Made by a program: the position numbers and the translations under genes. A stretch of 64,000 nt of DNA, from NCBI RefSeq assembly GCF_963678635.1, contig NC_087064.1:51354684-51418683 (forward strand). Reading direction: 5' to 3'. Shown one piece after another: positions 1 through 10,819 of this stretch; position 1 is the stretch's first letter; the number at the start of each line of letters is the position of its first letter. The DNA comes from Symsagittifera roscoffensis. Taxonomy: Eukaryota; Xenacoelomorpha; Acoela; Convolutidae. The notes under the pieces were generated by a model. It had not been told where the DNA came from and searched no databases. It was given only the letters and a program-made list of their open reading frames with translations.

Positions 1-3000
1 AAGTTTTAGAATGAGGGATGCAAGAACTTTTTAGTGATTTATGTTTAGGTGATGAAACTGGAACAACAGGATGATTTATATATACTAACAATTTGTGCAA
101 TTGGTGCATAAATTATTCATTTCAAAAATGTATCGAAATATGTTAAAACAGAAACTTTTCAGATTAAAAACTGTAACTAATATATTGTGTATATCAAGAA
201 ATATGCTCGCTTCAACTTAATTTACGGTTTATCAACCGTAATTGGGTTAAATTATTTGTCATCAAAACTCAATTTTGGTATTTTAAAAAAAATTTTACCT
301 TAAAATGGCGAGGGAGGTTTCTACAAAGTAACAAAACATAAAATTTTCTGAGAAAATTCAAACAGTTAACGAGGAAATTGTTTAAACAGGTCAGTTTTTC
401 CAGACAATATATCATAATTTTTCAAAATTAACCGAATTCGTAATACAACAAGGATAGCCGGCTCCTGTCCAAGTAGCACACAATGTTTCGACCAGTCCTA
501 AAAAATACAAAAAAAAGTTTTCACTAGTTGGTGTCGTATTTTTTCTGCAAGCTGTGATAAAAAAATCTAAATGCTGTTGTCTACTTTTATATTTTTTCAT
601 TTGAAGACTTGAATACAGAAAAATTCACATGTTTTTCTCGAAGCGTTTTGTCTAAGCTCTAAAGCGACATTTTTTGAGAGTTTAATTTTAAATATAACTT
701 TGCCTGGTTTTTTGTGATGCCTGGTTTTTATGTCTAACCGGGTCAAGGTACGTGGGTGCCGCCTGTATGGTATGGCATGTCTAACCAGCTCTGTTTGAAA
801 TCAGTTAGAACACATGCCGCGTATCTGAATTTTGAATGTGCACCGAAGAAACAGACATACATCTGATCTGTGACATATCTGTGAAAAAAATGGAATTTGA
901 ATGCCCATTCCTGCCTTCAAAATAAAGTTCAATACGTGTCACTTCCCGTGTCTGTTTTTTGTTCTAATTAATGTTTCCTGTTCTACAAAATTTTGGGCAT
1001 GCTTGTGTTCGACTATTGTTAAAAATTTCGAAATTTTTTTTCGCTTTTTTTCTCATATAGAAATAAGAACAGAAAAAACATCATGAAGTGATTCCCTCTT
1101 CACTGTACGTAATGCGACTAAAAATATGGAGTGTCGACATTTAAGCCTTCAGTAGTCGTTCGCGGAGTTTGTAGGCTACCATGGGTTCTCAAAAAAAACA
1201 GTTATCATGGGTTTGTAGGTTTTTCAGTTTATTTTAAATCCATAGAAGTCCATATTACATCAAATTTCGATCCACTCCAACCGATTCAGCAAAAATGCTT
1301 TTCGAAAGGGTTTTAAATCAATTTGAATACGGAATATGGTTCCCATATTTTGAAAATTTGGGAACCAATTTAGGGCCTAAAAGTGAAAGTAACCCGACTT
1401 TGATGCTCATTAAAATTGATCGGAGTATCCACGAAATCAGTTTGAATTGATTTTTTTTGCGTTGTAAAATTTTCCGTTTTGTAGCTTTAAATGGTTTTTG
1501 AGCCTAATTGTTCCGGCAATTTGAAAAATGAGGAGGAATTTTGTGTTCGTGTAAATTTTAGTTTTTTTTTGTTTTTTTTTTTCATGCAAATTCAGCTACC
1601 ATAAAAAATTATCGGGGAGTGATGCGTGATATTTCAAATTCAAGCCTTTTTAGTCGTGATTCAATCGACATTAAGAAATTTCCAATGAAGTTTCCCAGTG
1701 TCAAGAAAGACTGGTTTGAAATTTGATGTTTCTTCTTAATTCGAGCGAATAAAGCACGTGTGCGGGCCTACAACAGCTCAGTTATGCCTAATTTAAGCCA
1801 AAAAAACTTAGTTTTAACAAGTGCAACTAGTTTTTCTTGAAGTTTTGGAGTGTTTTAGCTCCATTTTATGAATCAAAAACTTCAAAGGAATTTTTAAAAA
1901 GGTTTTAAATTTTTTTTGATTTTCTATTTCCTTAAACTTTTTTCTACAAATTTTTTGTCTACATTGCCTATATGATCACGGCTGTCAAGTATGGCTAAAA
2001 TATAGTGTTAGTCAGGTCTTTCTACCACACGACGCAGAAGAAACTGCAATAATTTGAAAATCAAACTTTTTTTGTAGTTTTTTTTAAAAGACTGGTCAGA
2101 ACATTTTGTGCTACTTGCTTAGCAACCAGCTATCCTTGATAACTATTACTTGTGATCAAAACTTGAGCATCATTTTTGTTCCTGAAAAAACTCATCAAAT
2201 GCTAAAATAGTAGTTTCTGGGGGATCTTTTTTGTTCCGACCATTGAAAATGAGGAGGAACTTTGTATTCGGGTGTTTATTCTTTTTTCTTCTTTATTTTC
2301 TTTTCCACCCAAAATCAGGTACCACAAATAATCATCGGTCTGGGTTGAGTGAGATATCTTAATCAAGCCGTTTCATTTGTAAGTCGAACAATCTTAATTT
2401 TCCAAAATTTTCCGAGTGTCGTTAAAAACCGGTTTAAAAAGTTTGATTTTTTGTCTGTTTTCGAGCGAGTAAAACGAGCAAGCCGGCTCATCTAGATTTT
2501 CAACCAAAAGCATTTGCCAGAACAAATCTTTGTAATTGGCGGAGTAATAAACCATAAGAAAGCCTTTTCAGCACTGATTCATGCGACAATATAAAAATCC
2601 AAAGTTGTCCCAAGTTGAGAAAAACCGGTTTTAAAGTTTTGAAATTCGATCTAATTTTGAGCGAAAAAACCAAGGGAGCAGGCTTATTTTTTTAAAGAAA
2701 AGTGAACGATGAATTTTTGGTTTAACTCCAGTAAAATAAATTTTGGAAGTTTTTTCACCATGTATTTGCAAAAAATTCTGTAAAAAAAATTAAGAATGTT
2801 TTTGAATTTTGTTCTTGCTTTTTTAACTAAAATCGTTCCCGATCTGCCTATTTTACTGTGGTTGCCGAATATGACTTTTTTTAGATTTTCATTTCATCTT
2901 TTTATCACGCAACGCACAAAAAAGCAACGATTTATTTTAAAGAGTATGTTTGGATCACTCTGTGCTACTTGCAATGCAACCGGCGATCCTTGTTAGCATT

Positions 3001-4203
3001 TGCGAACTTACGGTTTCCGCAATAATAAAAGTAAAACCAAGCACATTTTCTCCATATGTAATTTTTAAGGTCTACATTTGTAGTGTAATTTGTTGATGCG
3101 ATTTAAAAATCTCAATTAGGAGAAAACAATTTCAGTACAAAAAAAAACGCACTAAAATAATTTTCTCTCTTTTTCAGATTAATAAACATCAGCATGAAAA
3201 ATCAACCGAACAGCCCTGTTTATAAATTCATTTTCTGTAAACTCATATTCATTATAAGTCGCACAAATAAAAAAAGCTTGTATATAATCAAAAAAATGAT
3301 AAATACAAAATTGATGATTGAAAATCAATTTAATTGGGTTCAAATGGGATTAAGGAAAGGATTATATCATTGAATTCATTTCAATTTTTTTTTAAAAACC
3401 AAAAGATTTAAATACAAATTGATGAATTTGTATTTAAATAGCATCCAATTTTAAATAGCGTTAGATTGATTTTTAAGCTTCGAATTAAGATTAATTTAAT
3501 TCTTTTTAAAGGTATTCCAAATCGATCTTAATTTGTCGAAATAGGTTTTGACACCACACCAAATCTGCATCGAGACTTGTCAGTGCAGGTAGTTTCGTAG
3601 TTTTGCCAAAATTGAATTCAACAGAACAATTGAACAGGAGCCGGCAGAATATTTTTCGTTTTTTCAAATTGGCACCATTTTAGTGCGATGCAGAAAAATT
3701 GAGTTTTTGACTGTTCACCATGGTCATACTTGGTGAAAACTAGCACCAATAAGTCGGAAAAATATATTTGATTTGAAAATGAGTAAGCATTAAAATCACA
3801 AAGTGACAATTACAATAGCTTCCCTAATACTCAAGTGTTGAATTAACTTGTCTTCAAGAATATGTTTCTGAATTTTGGCTGCCATATAGTTCCATTTGAG
3901 CACGGGTAATTTAAATCAGCACTGTACGGTGCACCGCGTTTACTGCAAAAATCAAATTGATTGTGCTGCATAATCTTTAAAATCTTTCATCTTAGGGAAG
4001 AAGCTTAACGTTTGTTCAAGGTACTATATAACTCGACCCGTCATAAAATGAACCATGAGTTTGTTTGAACCATGAGTTTGTTTGAACCATGAGTTTTTTT
4101 TTTACAATTTTGATTAAATGTTCAAAAACGAGCTTTTTTCCGATTAGATTGATAATCTGAATTGCGAAAGTAGTTAGCGTAGCTTCCATTTTTGGAATAG
4201 ATT
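1..4203. repeat. Tandem unit U0, AT-rich non-coding (left edge cut by window)
   Basis: This stretch has no convincing gene. It is the first of three related units. Positions about 60-590 match 28910-29395, about 570-3600 match 30895-33850, and about 3605-4203 match 26985-27560. Its last ~600 bases, read on the minus strand, resemble the 3' end and downstream region of the receptor gene at 34700. Short open frames inside it are not conserved as proteins and sit in homopolymer-rich DNA. The unit ends precisely where the large LTR element is inserted. Confidence 0.8.
4050..4096. repeat. Three-copy 17-bp tandem repeat
   Basis: The 17-mer GAACCATGAGTTTGTTT is repeated three times, the last copy incomplete. 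The matching place in U1 (about 27425-27460) has a single diverged copy, so the expansion is specific to U0. Confidence 0.85.
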
Positions 4204-4803
4204 TGTAACATTCGCCCAAATACTACACAGCGACGTAGCGTAGGAAAAACACCTATTAACGACTGGCAGGCGTCAGTTACCTTAATCCTACTCGCTTTTC
4301 ACCGTCTCGACCTTGCCAGTTGATTTTCTGGTCTGTCTAGGGCAAAGTAAAAAGTTACCATTTTTAGGCCATCAGTCAAACGACTTTTGATCAGCTTTCG
4401 TTTACATGCGAACACAACCACATAGCTGAGTCTCGGATCCTCAGACTACGTGATTGTCATTAAAAACACGGCTCGAACAACCTATTTTAACATGTTTTTG
4501 TGTGACAGTTCTATACTAAATCCATTGGAGATGGATTGACCCTTTCCTCTTTCTAGCTACTCATATTCTGAAATATCAAACAATAACGGTGTTAATTAAG
4601 AGATCTATGACATTCCAGTAGCTATAAAGTTAGTTTATACAGTCCCTTCACATAGAACAGTCTCTGGGGGACCAAGCCTCCGCTCCCGTAATATTCCTGA
4701 GATAACGCTCTTATCTCTTCCAATTTGTGTCCCGGGAGGGTTCCGTGGTGTATTTCTTCCCCCACTGAAGCCTCCTTCTCCACCAATATCTTTTGACAAG
4801 TGT

Positions 4804-4830
4804 CTTATCGTGCGTTGTTGCCACGATAAG
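4804..4830. other. LTR stem-loop, 9-bp perfect stem
   Basis: CTTATCGTG at 4804-4812 pairs with CACGATAAG at 4822-4830 around a nine-base loop. The same hairpin is intact in the 5' LTR at 23503-23529. It may be a structured part of the transcript, but its role is unknown. Confidence 0.7.
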
Positions 4831-5062
4831 AGGCTTCGTATTTTCCGTCTCTGGTACGACTGTTTTTCACTATATCTGTCGTTGTTCTGATTTTCGTCAC
4901 TTTTTGGCTCAAAATGGCCGTTTTTTGTATTTCTGAGAAATGTCAACTTGAAAACCGAAATTTTAAAAATAAAAATTCTAGAATATTCCGACCTTCCTTC
5001 GCAATAATTTTTCGTCAATAAGGCCTTTGGTCGTTCTTTTTTACGTCGCCGGAAGGTTGTGC

Positions 5063-5086
5063 TGTGCCATCTGGCAGAATGGCACA
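5063..5086. other. Palindromic LTR tip
   Basis: The terminal 24 bp are an inverted repeat: TGTGCCAT, an eight-base spacer, then ATGGCACA. The 5' LTR has the same at 23762-23785. The terminal sequence is therefore present twice, in opposite directions, at the integrase-recognised end. Confidence 0.8.
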
Positions 5087-5125
5087 TACTCCCCGGACAG
5101 TCCCCATCAATGTCCCTATTGATCG
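5087..5125 (-). promoter_or_regulatory. Putative polypurine tract plus adjacent hairpin (site A)
   Basis: Immediately upstream of the 3' LTR on the minus strand lies TGTCCGGGGAGTA, the expected place for the plus-strand primer. Just upstream of it is a six-bp stem (ATCAAT / ATTGAT) around the loop AGGGAC at 5106-5123. A second copy of the arrangement with compensatory changes is at 15331-15368. The polypurine role is inferred from position, and the tract is short for this class. Confidence 0.6.
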
Positions 5126-5860
5126 CATAACACCGGGTTATCGTCAAGTAGTTATCCAGTTTTCTGTAATCAATCTTACAAATCGCATAAGAAAATGAAA
5201 TTTATCTACCCCACCTCAACTCACTACGTGTTCACAAATGGCATCGTACTACATTTCACTGCCTTTCAACATTTTCACAAAATTTGCACCATGAGGAGTG
5301 TCCTAGATAAAATTTCTTTTCTGACTACTTACGTCGTCTTGCCATAAAACTTCTTTTCGCTCTTTGTGATTAAAAAGTGGGACGTGGCACGGCCACGCAC
5401 CCGTTAAAATTAACTTAACATTACTCACCAAGTATAATCAGTCATTTATGCGGTCCTTTCAATTTTAAAACTAAGAAACTCTGTGGCTAGGAAAGTTACT
5501 GAGTTACCCACCCTTCTCGAGCGAGTTTACTCAAACTTACCATGTCGCCACACAGTGAATTTGTGTCTTACACAGGTTAAAAACTTCAGTCGTGAATAAA
5601 TAGGTAAATATACTCACCTAGGTTCCTCATATACATACATAAATAGCCATAACTAAAATCAAGAATTTCAACAATTTTAACAATTGCAACATTTTCAAAG
5701 TCTGGTTTGACTAAACTAAATCAAAACAGAAAGTTTCACAAGTTCAATAATCAAAACTTGGTTGATTTGTTCTAGTTTTAGCACACAAAGACAATCAAGT
5801 TTTTTCTCCTTCTCTTCCTTTCTTGCTCACGTCTTCACTTGTCCTCTTCGTTCATCATCT
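5087..5860 (-). other. Non-coding 3' region of the element
   Basis: About 770 bp lie between the ORF5 stop and the 3' LTR. Apart from the purine-rich tract and hairpin next to the LTR, I see no open frame or RNA gene. It probably serves as the 3' untranslated part of the element transcript. Confidence 0.5.
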
Positions 5861-6160
5861 TCATTCCATCGCTTCTCCATCCTGATGTTCAGCGTCACTG
5901 TCTTCCAGAACTTTCTCCAGCATGTCCATAGAGTTGCGGGCCGTGCCCCAACTCTCCTGTTCTAACAGCCTCGGTTTGCAACAAGGTAGCAAGTCCACAT
6001 TCACCTTCTGCTCCCGGTTCCTGCAAAAGCTGTTGTGAAGACATAGGCTCACGTTTCGTTCTAGGTCAGCTCTTAAGACCTCTTTCTTGTCATCTTCAGT
6101 AACACAAGGCGCTCCAGCTACCCGCTTCACCGCTGTGGTGACCGCGTTTCTGTGCGTCAA
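5861..6160 (-). pseudogene. ORF5 C-terminal segment, after second in-frame stop
   Basis: This 99-codon stretch is in the same frame as the segment at 6173-7420 and is separated from it by a single TAG at 6173-6175. Its composition (charged, Cys- and Leu-containing, no low complexity) is protein-like, and no ATG marks a start. The simplest reading is that it is the end of the long ORF5 protein, cut off by a nonsense change. No domain was recognised. Stop-codon read-through is an alternative, but the bases after the stop (AAG AGA) do not match a read-through context I know. Confidence 0.5.
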
Positions 6161-6172
6161 GAATACTCTCTT

Positions 6173-7420
6173 CTAGGCTCCTGGTCCTATATCTAGCTGG
6201 AAAGATTGATAGGCTTCCGTGTTCCTCGACATGTGACGCTTCGCGCGTTCATACATCCATGATGTCATCACTGCACGGAACCAAGGCATCAATCTTTGCC
6301 TTGACCATATTCTTTCAATGGCTTTAGGTATCCTCAGAACCTTGCAGGTGGTTCTAAAAAGATCCAATTCACGACTCATCTTCACGTTGCTCAGCTGCTC
6401 AGGAGTCGGCACGGCCGTCTCCTGCTCATTTGTGTCCGCGTTAGCCTCCAGCCATCTCACTGCCAGCATGGCACTAACCACCACGATTGACACCTGTTGA
6501 TTCTGATCGGGCAACCCCGTAGAGTACAACTCCTCCACGTCCCATACTAGCATCAGATTCCCGCGTTTGGGGTACCACAACGTCTGCGCCAAGCAGTGGC
6601 AAGGATACTCCCCATGGGTTCTCACGATGTTCCTTCGGGTCCGATACCCTGAGGCTCCCAGCAACGGTTCCACCTCCATCAGAATTCTGTGTAAGTCGTC
6701 TTTTTCTTCTATTGTGGGGAATTCAGTGGGTAAGGCTCCACTCGCTTTCTGTTTCTGGAACTCACTCACATTGCCTTCACTCAATCTCAGAAACTCTTCA
6801 CCCACCACATCTTGCAACTCGCCTTCAGATCTCTTCGGGACTGCCCGAAAGATCTTTGCCAACAAATCATGTGACCTCTCCGACATTCTGGCCAACCTCA
6901 CGCACTTTGGCACAGAGAAAATTTGATCAATCAACACCTGCTGTGTCCTCGCATCCATCACCACCATGTGTGTAGGATATCTACTACTGCAATATGGTGC
7001 GGAGCTTGAACCCACCAGATACTTTGAACCAGTCGGTTTATGATAGGCCTCACTATCTTTCAGATTCATCTCGTTCTCCAGAGCTTCTCTCCAGCCTCCG
7101 ATCTTCTGCTCTGTCTGCAATGCTCCAGGGAATACTTCCACGCTGAGGGACGTCACTAGCTCATGGGCACGCTCCAGGCGCTCAAGCGATTCAATCGAAC
7201 TCGTCATGCTGCAAAATCCCAAGGCTGTGATCAAATTTACGTCCGTCACCCCATGACAGTCCGCGACCAACTCCATACCACTTTTATCCGACATGCTCAG
7301 TCTTCCGTACAATCGTGCCAGTTGCCGATGCTGCTCGCTCAGCGTAACCAGGCAGTGTCCCAGGTTACAAACATGTCCTTCCATCCCACTGTGTTGAGCC
7401 AAGCATGTGCCTTGCTTCAA
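6173..7420 (-). pseudogene. ORF5 middle/C-terminal segment (about 415 codons), unrecognised
   Basis: This segment is open and protein-like. It is in the same frame as the upstream segment 7439-10270 and divided from it by one TAA at 7439-7441; about six further sense codons lie between that stop and 7420. There is no ATG at its beginning, which argues that it is a continuation and not a separate gene. I see no signal peptide, transmembrane segment or catalytic motif, so an envelope role is not supported. It contains several Cys and His residues without regular spacing. The function is unknown. It belongs to the accessory block after Pol in the large gypsy element. Confidence 0.55.
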
Positions 7421-7438
7421 CCAATTACTCGATGGACC

Positions 7439-10270
7439 TTACTCGGACAGCTCCGTGGATGGGTTGCTCTTCCGCTTCGTCAATCTCATGGCCAGCAGAT
7501 GATGTATCATGGCCAGATCATGTAAACTCGCGTCATCATCTAGGTCTAACGTGATATCCGCCGTCATGTCCCAGATTAAACCGGCATTAGGATGAGGGCA
7601 CCAAGAAGGCTTCATGAGTTCCCACATCGTCACTAGACTGGTTTTCAAGGGACCGTCCCAAGAACCACAATCAAAACTCACTTGCCCCTTTAGCTCGGGA
7701 ACCGAGGGTTCGACCACTCGTTCTTCCAAAATAATTCCCAGCTTGGGTTGTTCCACCATCAGCATCCCAGTTTCTTTAATACGTTCAACCCAGAAATTGA
7801 GTACTATGACTTGCTCATAGTCGAAGTACGCTTCCCTGGCTTCTTCATTCACGAAGGGATTATACGCCATCCCCGGTATGCCAGACACATATTGGAATGA
7901 CTTCAGTTTCCGTAGTGTTGCAAACTCTTTTTGTCCTCTGACCGCTTCAATCAACTCCCGGCTCACTTTCAATTCTTTGTTGGAATATCTTCTCACCTCT
8001 TCCAAATTGCGATAGCTTTCCATATCATTCGACTCCTTGCTTGGCACAGTCAATGGCATGTCCTGATATAGTTCCAGGAGTGCCCTAAGGAAGTTCCTTT
8101 CACAAACAACTCCCTTTTGCCGAATGATCTTTATGCATTCTCCCAAAACAGGAGTGGGGATACGATCCACCACGAACCTGACAAAGCAAAGGGCATCCTT
8201 ACGCTTAGCCCATGCTATCGCAGAATCGTCTTTTGAAATCAACGCTCGCAGAGCTTCCATCAACTCCAGTTCCTGTTCCCGTGATTTCGAATCATTACTG
8301 GCTTCATACTCCGCTCTCTTGATGCCCATCAAGCACCAAGCCAACCGTACTTGCAGATCAGTTCTCACGCAAGGATGAGCCAGGTATGCCGCCACTGTAG
8401 CAGGTGCATGCACCCCCTCGTCGAAGTATCTCTGGAGGGCCGCCCTCCAGGAGATTTCCAGCAATTTTTCCAATCCGACTTCGTTCGCTTCAGAGGACAT
8501 TACCGTGCCGTATTCTTTTCGATTTAAGTTCGAATTTTCCGTGAGCTCTTTCAGATGTTCCTGCATGGCTCGCTTCTCGCTCCAAGCCATCAGGTGCCCT
8601 CTCGCGGAGTTTCTCGCTTTCAATATTTCCACATAACCTCCTGCTGGATCTCCCATGTGGACTGATTCTGGCACAGTAACTCGACTGTACTCGACCACGT
8701 CGAGTTGTCCTTCCAGCTTCAACTTGGCTATGTTGGTCCGCGAGGGCCTGTAATCTTCAAGTCCTCCAGATCCACATTGACTGATGATCTCCTTCTCTAA
8801 TTTAGTGTCTGCCAGGGTTCGTGCAGTTTTCTTTGATCTTACGGCAGTCGTGGTCAGACCTGCCAAGAGCATAGGGGGTATCAGATTCTCTTTTTCTCCC
8901 CCTGTCAGTGTTGCACTATCTCCTTGCCCGCTCTCGCCTGAACGACCTGCGCTCGTTAAAGAGGTCACCACTGCGTTGGCTCTCGACTTCGCCACTCTCG
9001 GGTTCATGGCTCGACTTCCTGTCTTCCCTTTTAGTCGCTTCAGCCCCTTCCTGGCTCGTCTAACAGGTAATTTCTTTGTAACCTGCTGATCATCGGCACT
9101 GTCTTCTGTTACTGACTCGGTCAGAACATCCGACTCCCTGGAGTTCACTATTTTCTCCAAGACCTCACGCATGATGGGTTGGTTCAACCCCACCTTCATT
9201 ATGGACTGCGTCCCATATCGCCTTATCACGTCCCATGATCTTTCCATGAAATTCACTCGGCTCCAGGTTGTCCCTGTCTTGCCTTCTAGCTCACTCTGAT
9301 ATCTCTCCCATTCCTCTTCCGGCAACGTGCTCAGGAAGGATACCCTCATTGATTCCTCGATTTTTCTCCTCCTTGGTGACTCATGGAGCAATCTCTGCGG
9401 ATCCCTGCTTCGACATTCTCTCGCCTGACTTATTGGGTCTATCGGGGATAAGTCGGCCGACGCCTCCTTTGTAGGGGACATGAAAGACGATGGCGTCATT
9501 AGCAGTAGACTCCCATCGACTTCCCCATCGTCGTCTTCACTAAACCGGTATTCTAGCAAGTCTCTCTCTAACGCTCCCAGATCCGTCTCACCCGGTTTTC
9601 CCGTCTTTCCCTCGGTATAGTTGTCGTCATGATCCATCAAATCATCATCACCTGAATCAGGTTTCGGCCTGGGTCCTGAAGGTCCTTGTCGTGAGTCAGT
9701 GCCCGAGTCCGGCCGAGCCGGGACGGTCATGTCTCCTGCATGATAAAACAACTCATCATTCACCAGGAATTCTACAGATTCCTCGCCATGTGGTGCTAGG
9801 TCCTCTATCGTTATATATGAGCCCCCTCTGCTCTCCTTTGCCACTTCCATCATCACTACCTTCACTTCTCCTGACCACTTCAGTCTTGATAAGTCATCCG
9901 TGGGAGAATACACTTCGTTCCACATTTCGGCCGAGACCTCTGGTCTCCTGGAAGGTAGTGCCTTTATCTTCTTCCTACTCCAAGCATCAGGAAATGAGAA
10001 GTCGAATGTGTGCGCGGCTGCCACATTCCAGCCGATGAAGCGCGGCTCCATCCCTTCACTCCACTTCAACATTCTCTTTTCTGCATCACGAGCTGCTCCG
10101 ATGCGAGGGGCAATGATGGGAGATGTGACTCCCAACAACATCCTCCTTATCGGTGGATATCGAGGGCATTGGTCCGGCAGCGGCCTGGACCCAGATAGCC
10201 ACGCTTGCTGGTTCTCTTCGGCGTGTGCATAGCCGCTCCCGTATCCTTTACTACTGGACTTAAGTTCCAA
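7439..10270 (-). pseudogene. ORF5 main segment (about 940 codons), unrecognised element protein
   Basis: This is the longest part of ORF5. The N-terminal third is acidic and low in hydrophobics, with Asp-rich stretches near residues 210-260. Around residues 400-440 there is a Lys/Arg-rich stretch that could be a nuclear-localisation or nucleic-acid-binding region. The rest looks globular and alpha-helical. No known domain was recognised. The frame opens only a few codons upstream of 10270 without an ATG and overlaps the preceding frame (10147-10755) by 124 nt, so a one-base frameshift links the two. It ends at TAA 7439-7441, after which the same frame continues open. Either a single ~1,600-residue protein has decayed, or unusual recoding is used. 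Confidence 0.55.
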
Positions 10271-10755
10271 AGCTTCGGGTTGAACTGGATATGAGAAAGT
10301 TCCTCACGGCCCATTCGGCATTTGAAGTGGTTGTTGAAATCCATCAACATCCAACCTGGCTCCGCTATTCTTCCGAACAGCCTATCGTCACTGGCCAGCC
10401 CTCTGAACTCACTCTGTTCTACCCAGTTCAGCACGGAACAGTCCACGACTGAGACCAGGTTGACGTACAACACCGAATTCCTGTACGCCTTAACTTGTAC
10501 AACCGGGAACGCAAAAGACATCACCGGTCCATACACCACTGTGACGAATTCCCTCAGTCCGTGGACCAGAGCCAACGGATCAATCCGCATCATGACAGCT
10601 AAGTCCGTCAGTAAGGGCATGCCACAATACTGCTTACTCTCGCCCGCATTCGTCGCCACCTTGTCTTCTCCCGTGACGCTTCTGTTCTGTTGTAAGAGGT
10701 ATTGAAGCAGGAGAGTCCTCCAGTCTTTCATCTTCTTGAGCGAGGCGGTTTCCAA
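10147..10755 (-). pseudogene. ORF5 N-terminal segment
   Basis: This is an open frame of about 200 codons. The first ATG is at 10731, and the frame is open from 10788. It starts shortly after the ORF4 stop (10820). Its last ~40 codons read in the frame opposite to the better-looking frame of 7439-10270, so the natural protein probably switches frame between about 10300 and 10150. Whether this is a mutation, an assembly error or programmed frameshifting cannot be told from one copy. No domain was recognised and there is no membrane segment. Confidence 0.5.
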
Positions 10756-10819
10756 CTGTGCATTGAACTCACGACTCGGTCCCTGTAGTTAATCAGGGTA
10801 ACGTAACAGCACAAGCAAA

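Larger units (their letters stand above)
4204..5086 (-). repeat. 3' LTR of the large gypsy element (883 bp)
   Basis: Read on the minus strand it starts TGTGCC and ends GTTACA. Positions 4553-5086 match the 5' LTR (23252-23785) over the same 534-bp length with about seven differences seen by eye. The outer 349 bp (4204-4552) has no partner in the 5' copy. The comparison with the empty site at 27558 shows that it belongs to the insertion. This copy is therefore the complete LTR and the 5' copy is shortened. Confidence 0.85.

Noticed and set aside
6318-10232. Plus-strand ORFs of 60-120 codons across the accessory block
   Set aside because: Shadows of the minus-strand ORF5 reading frames.
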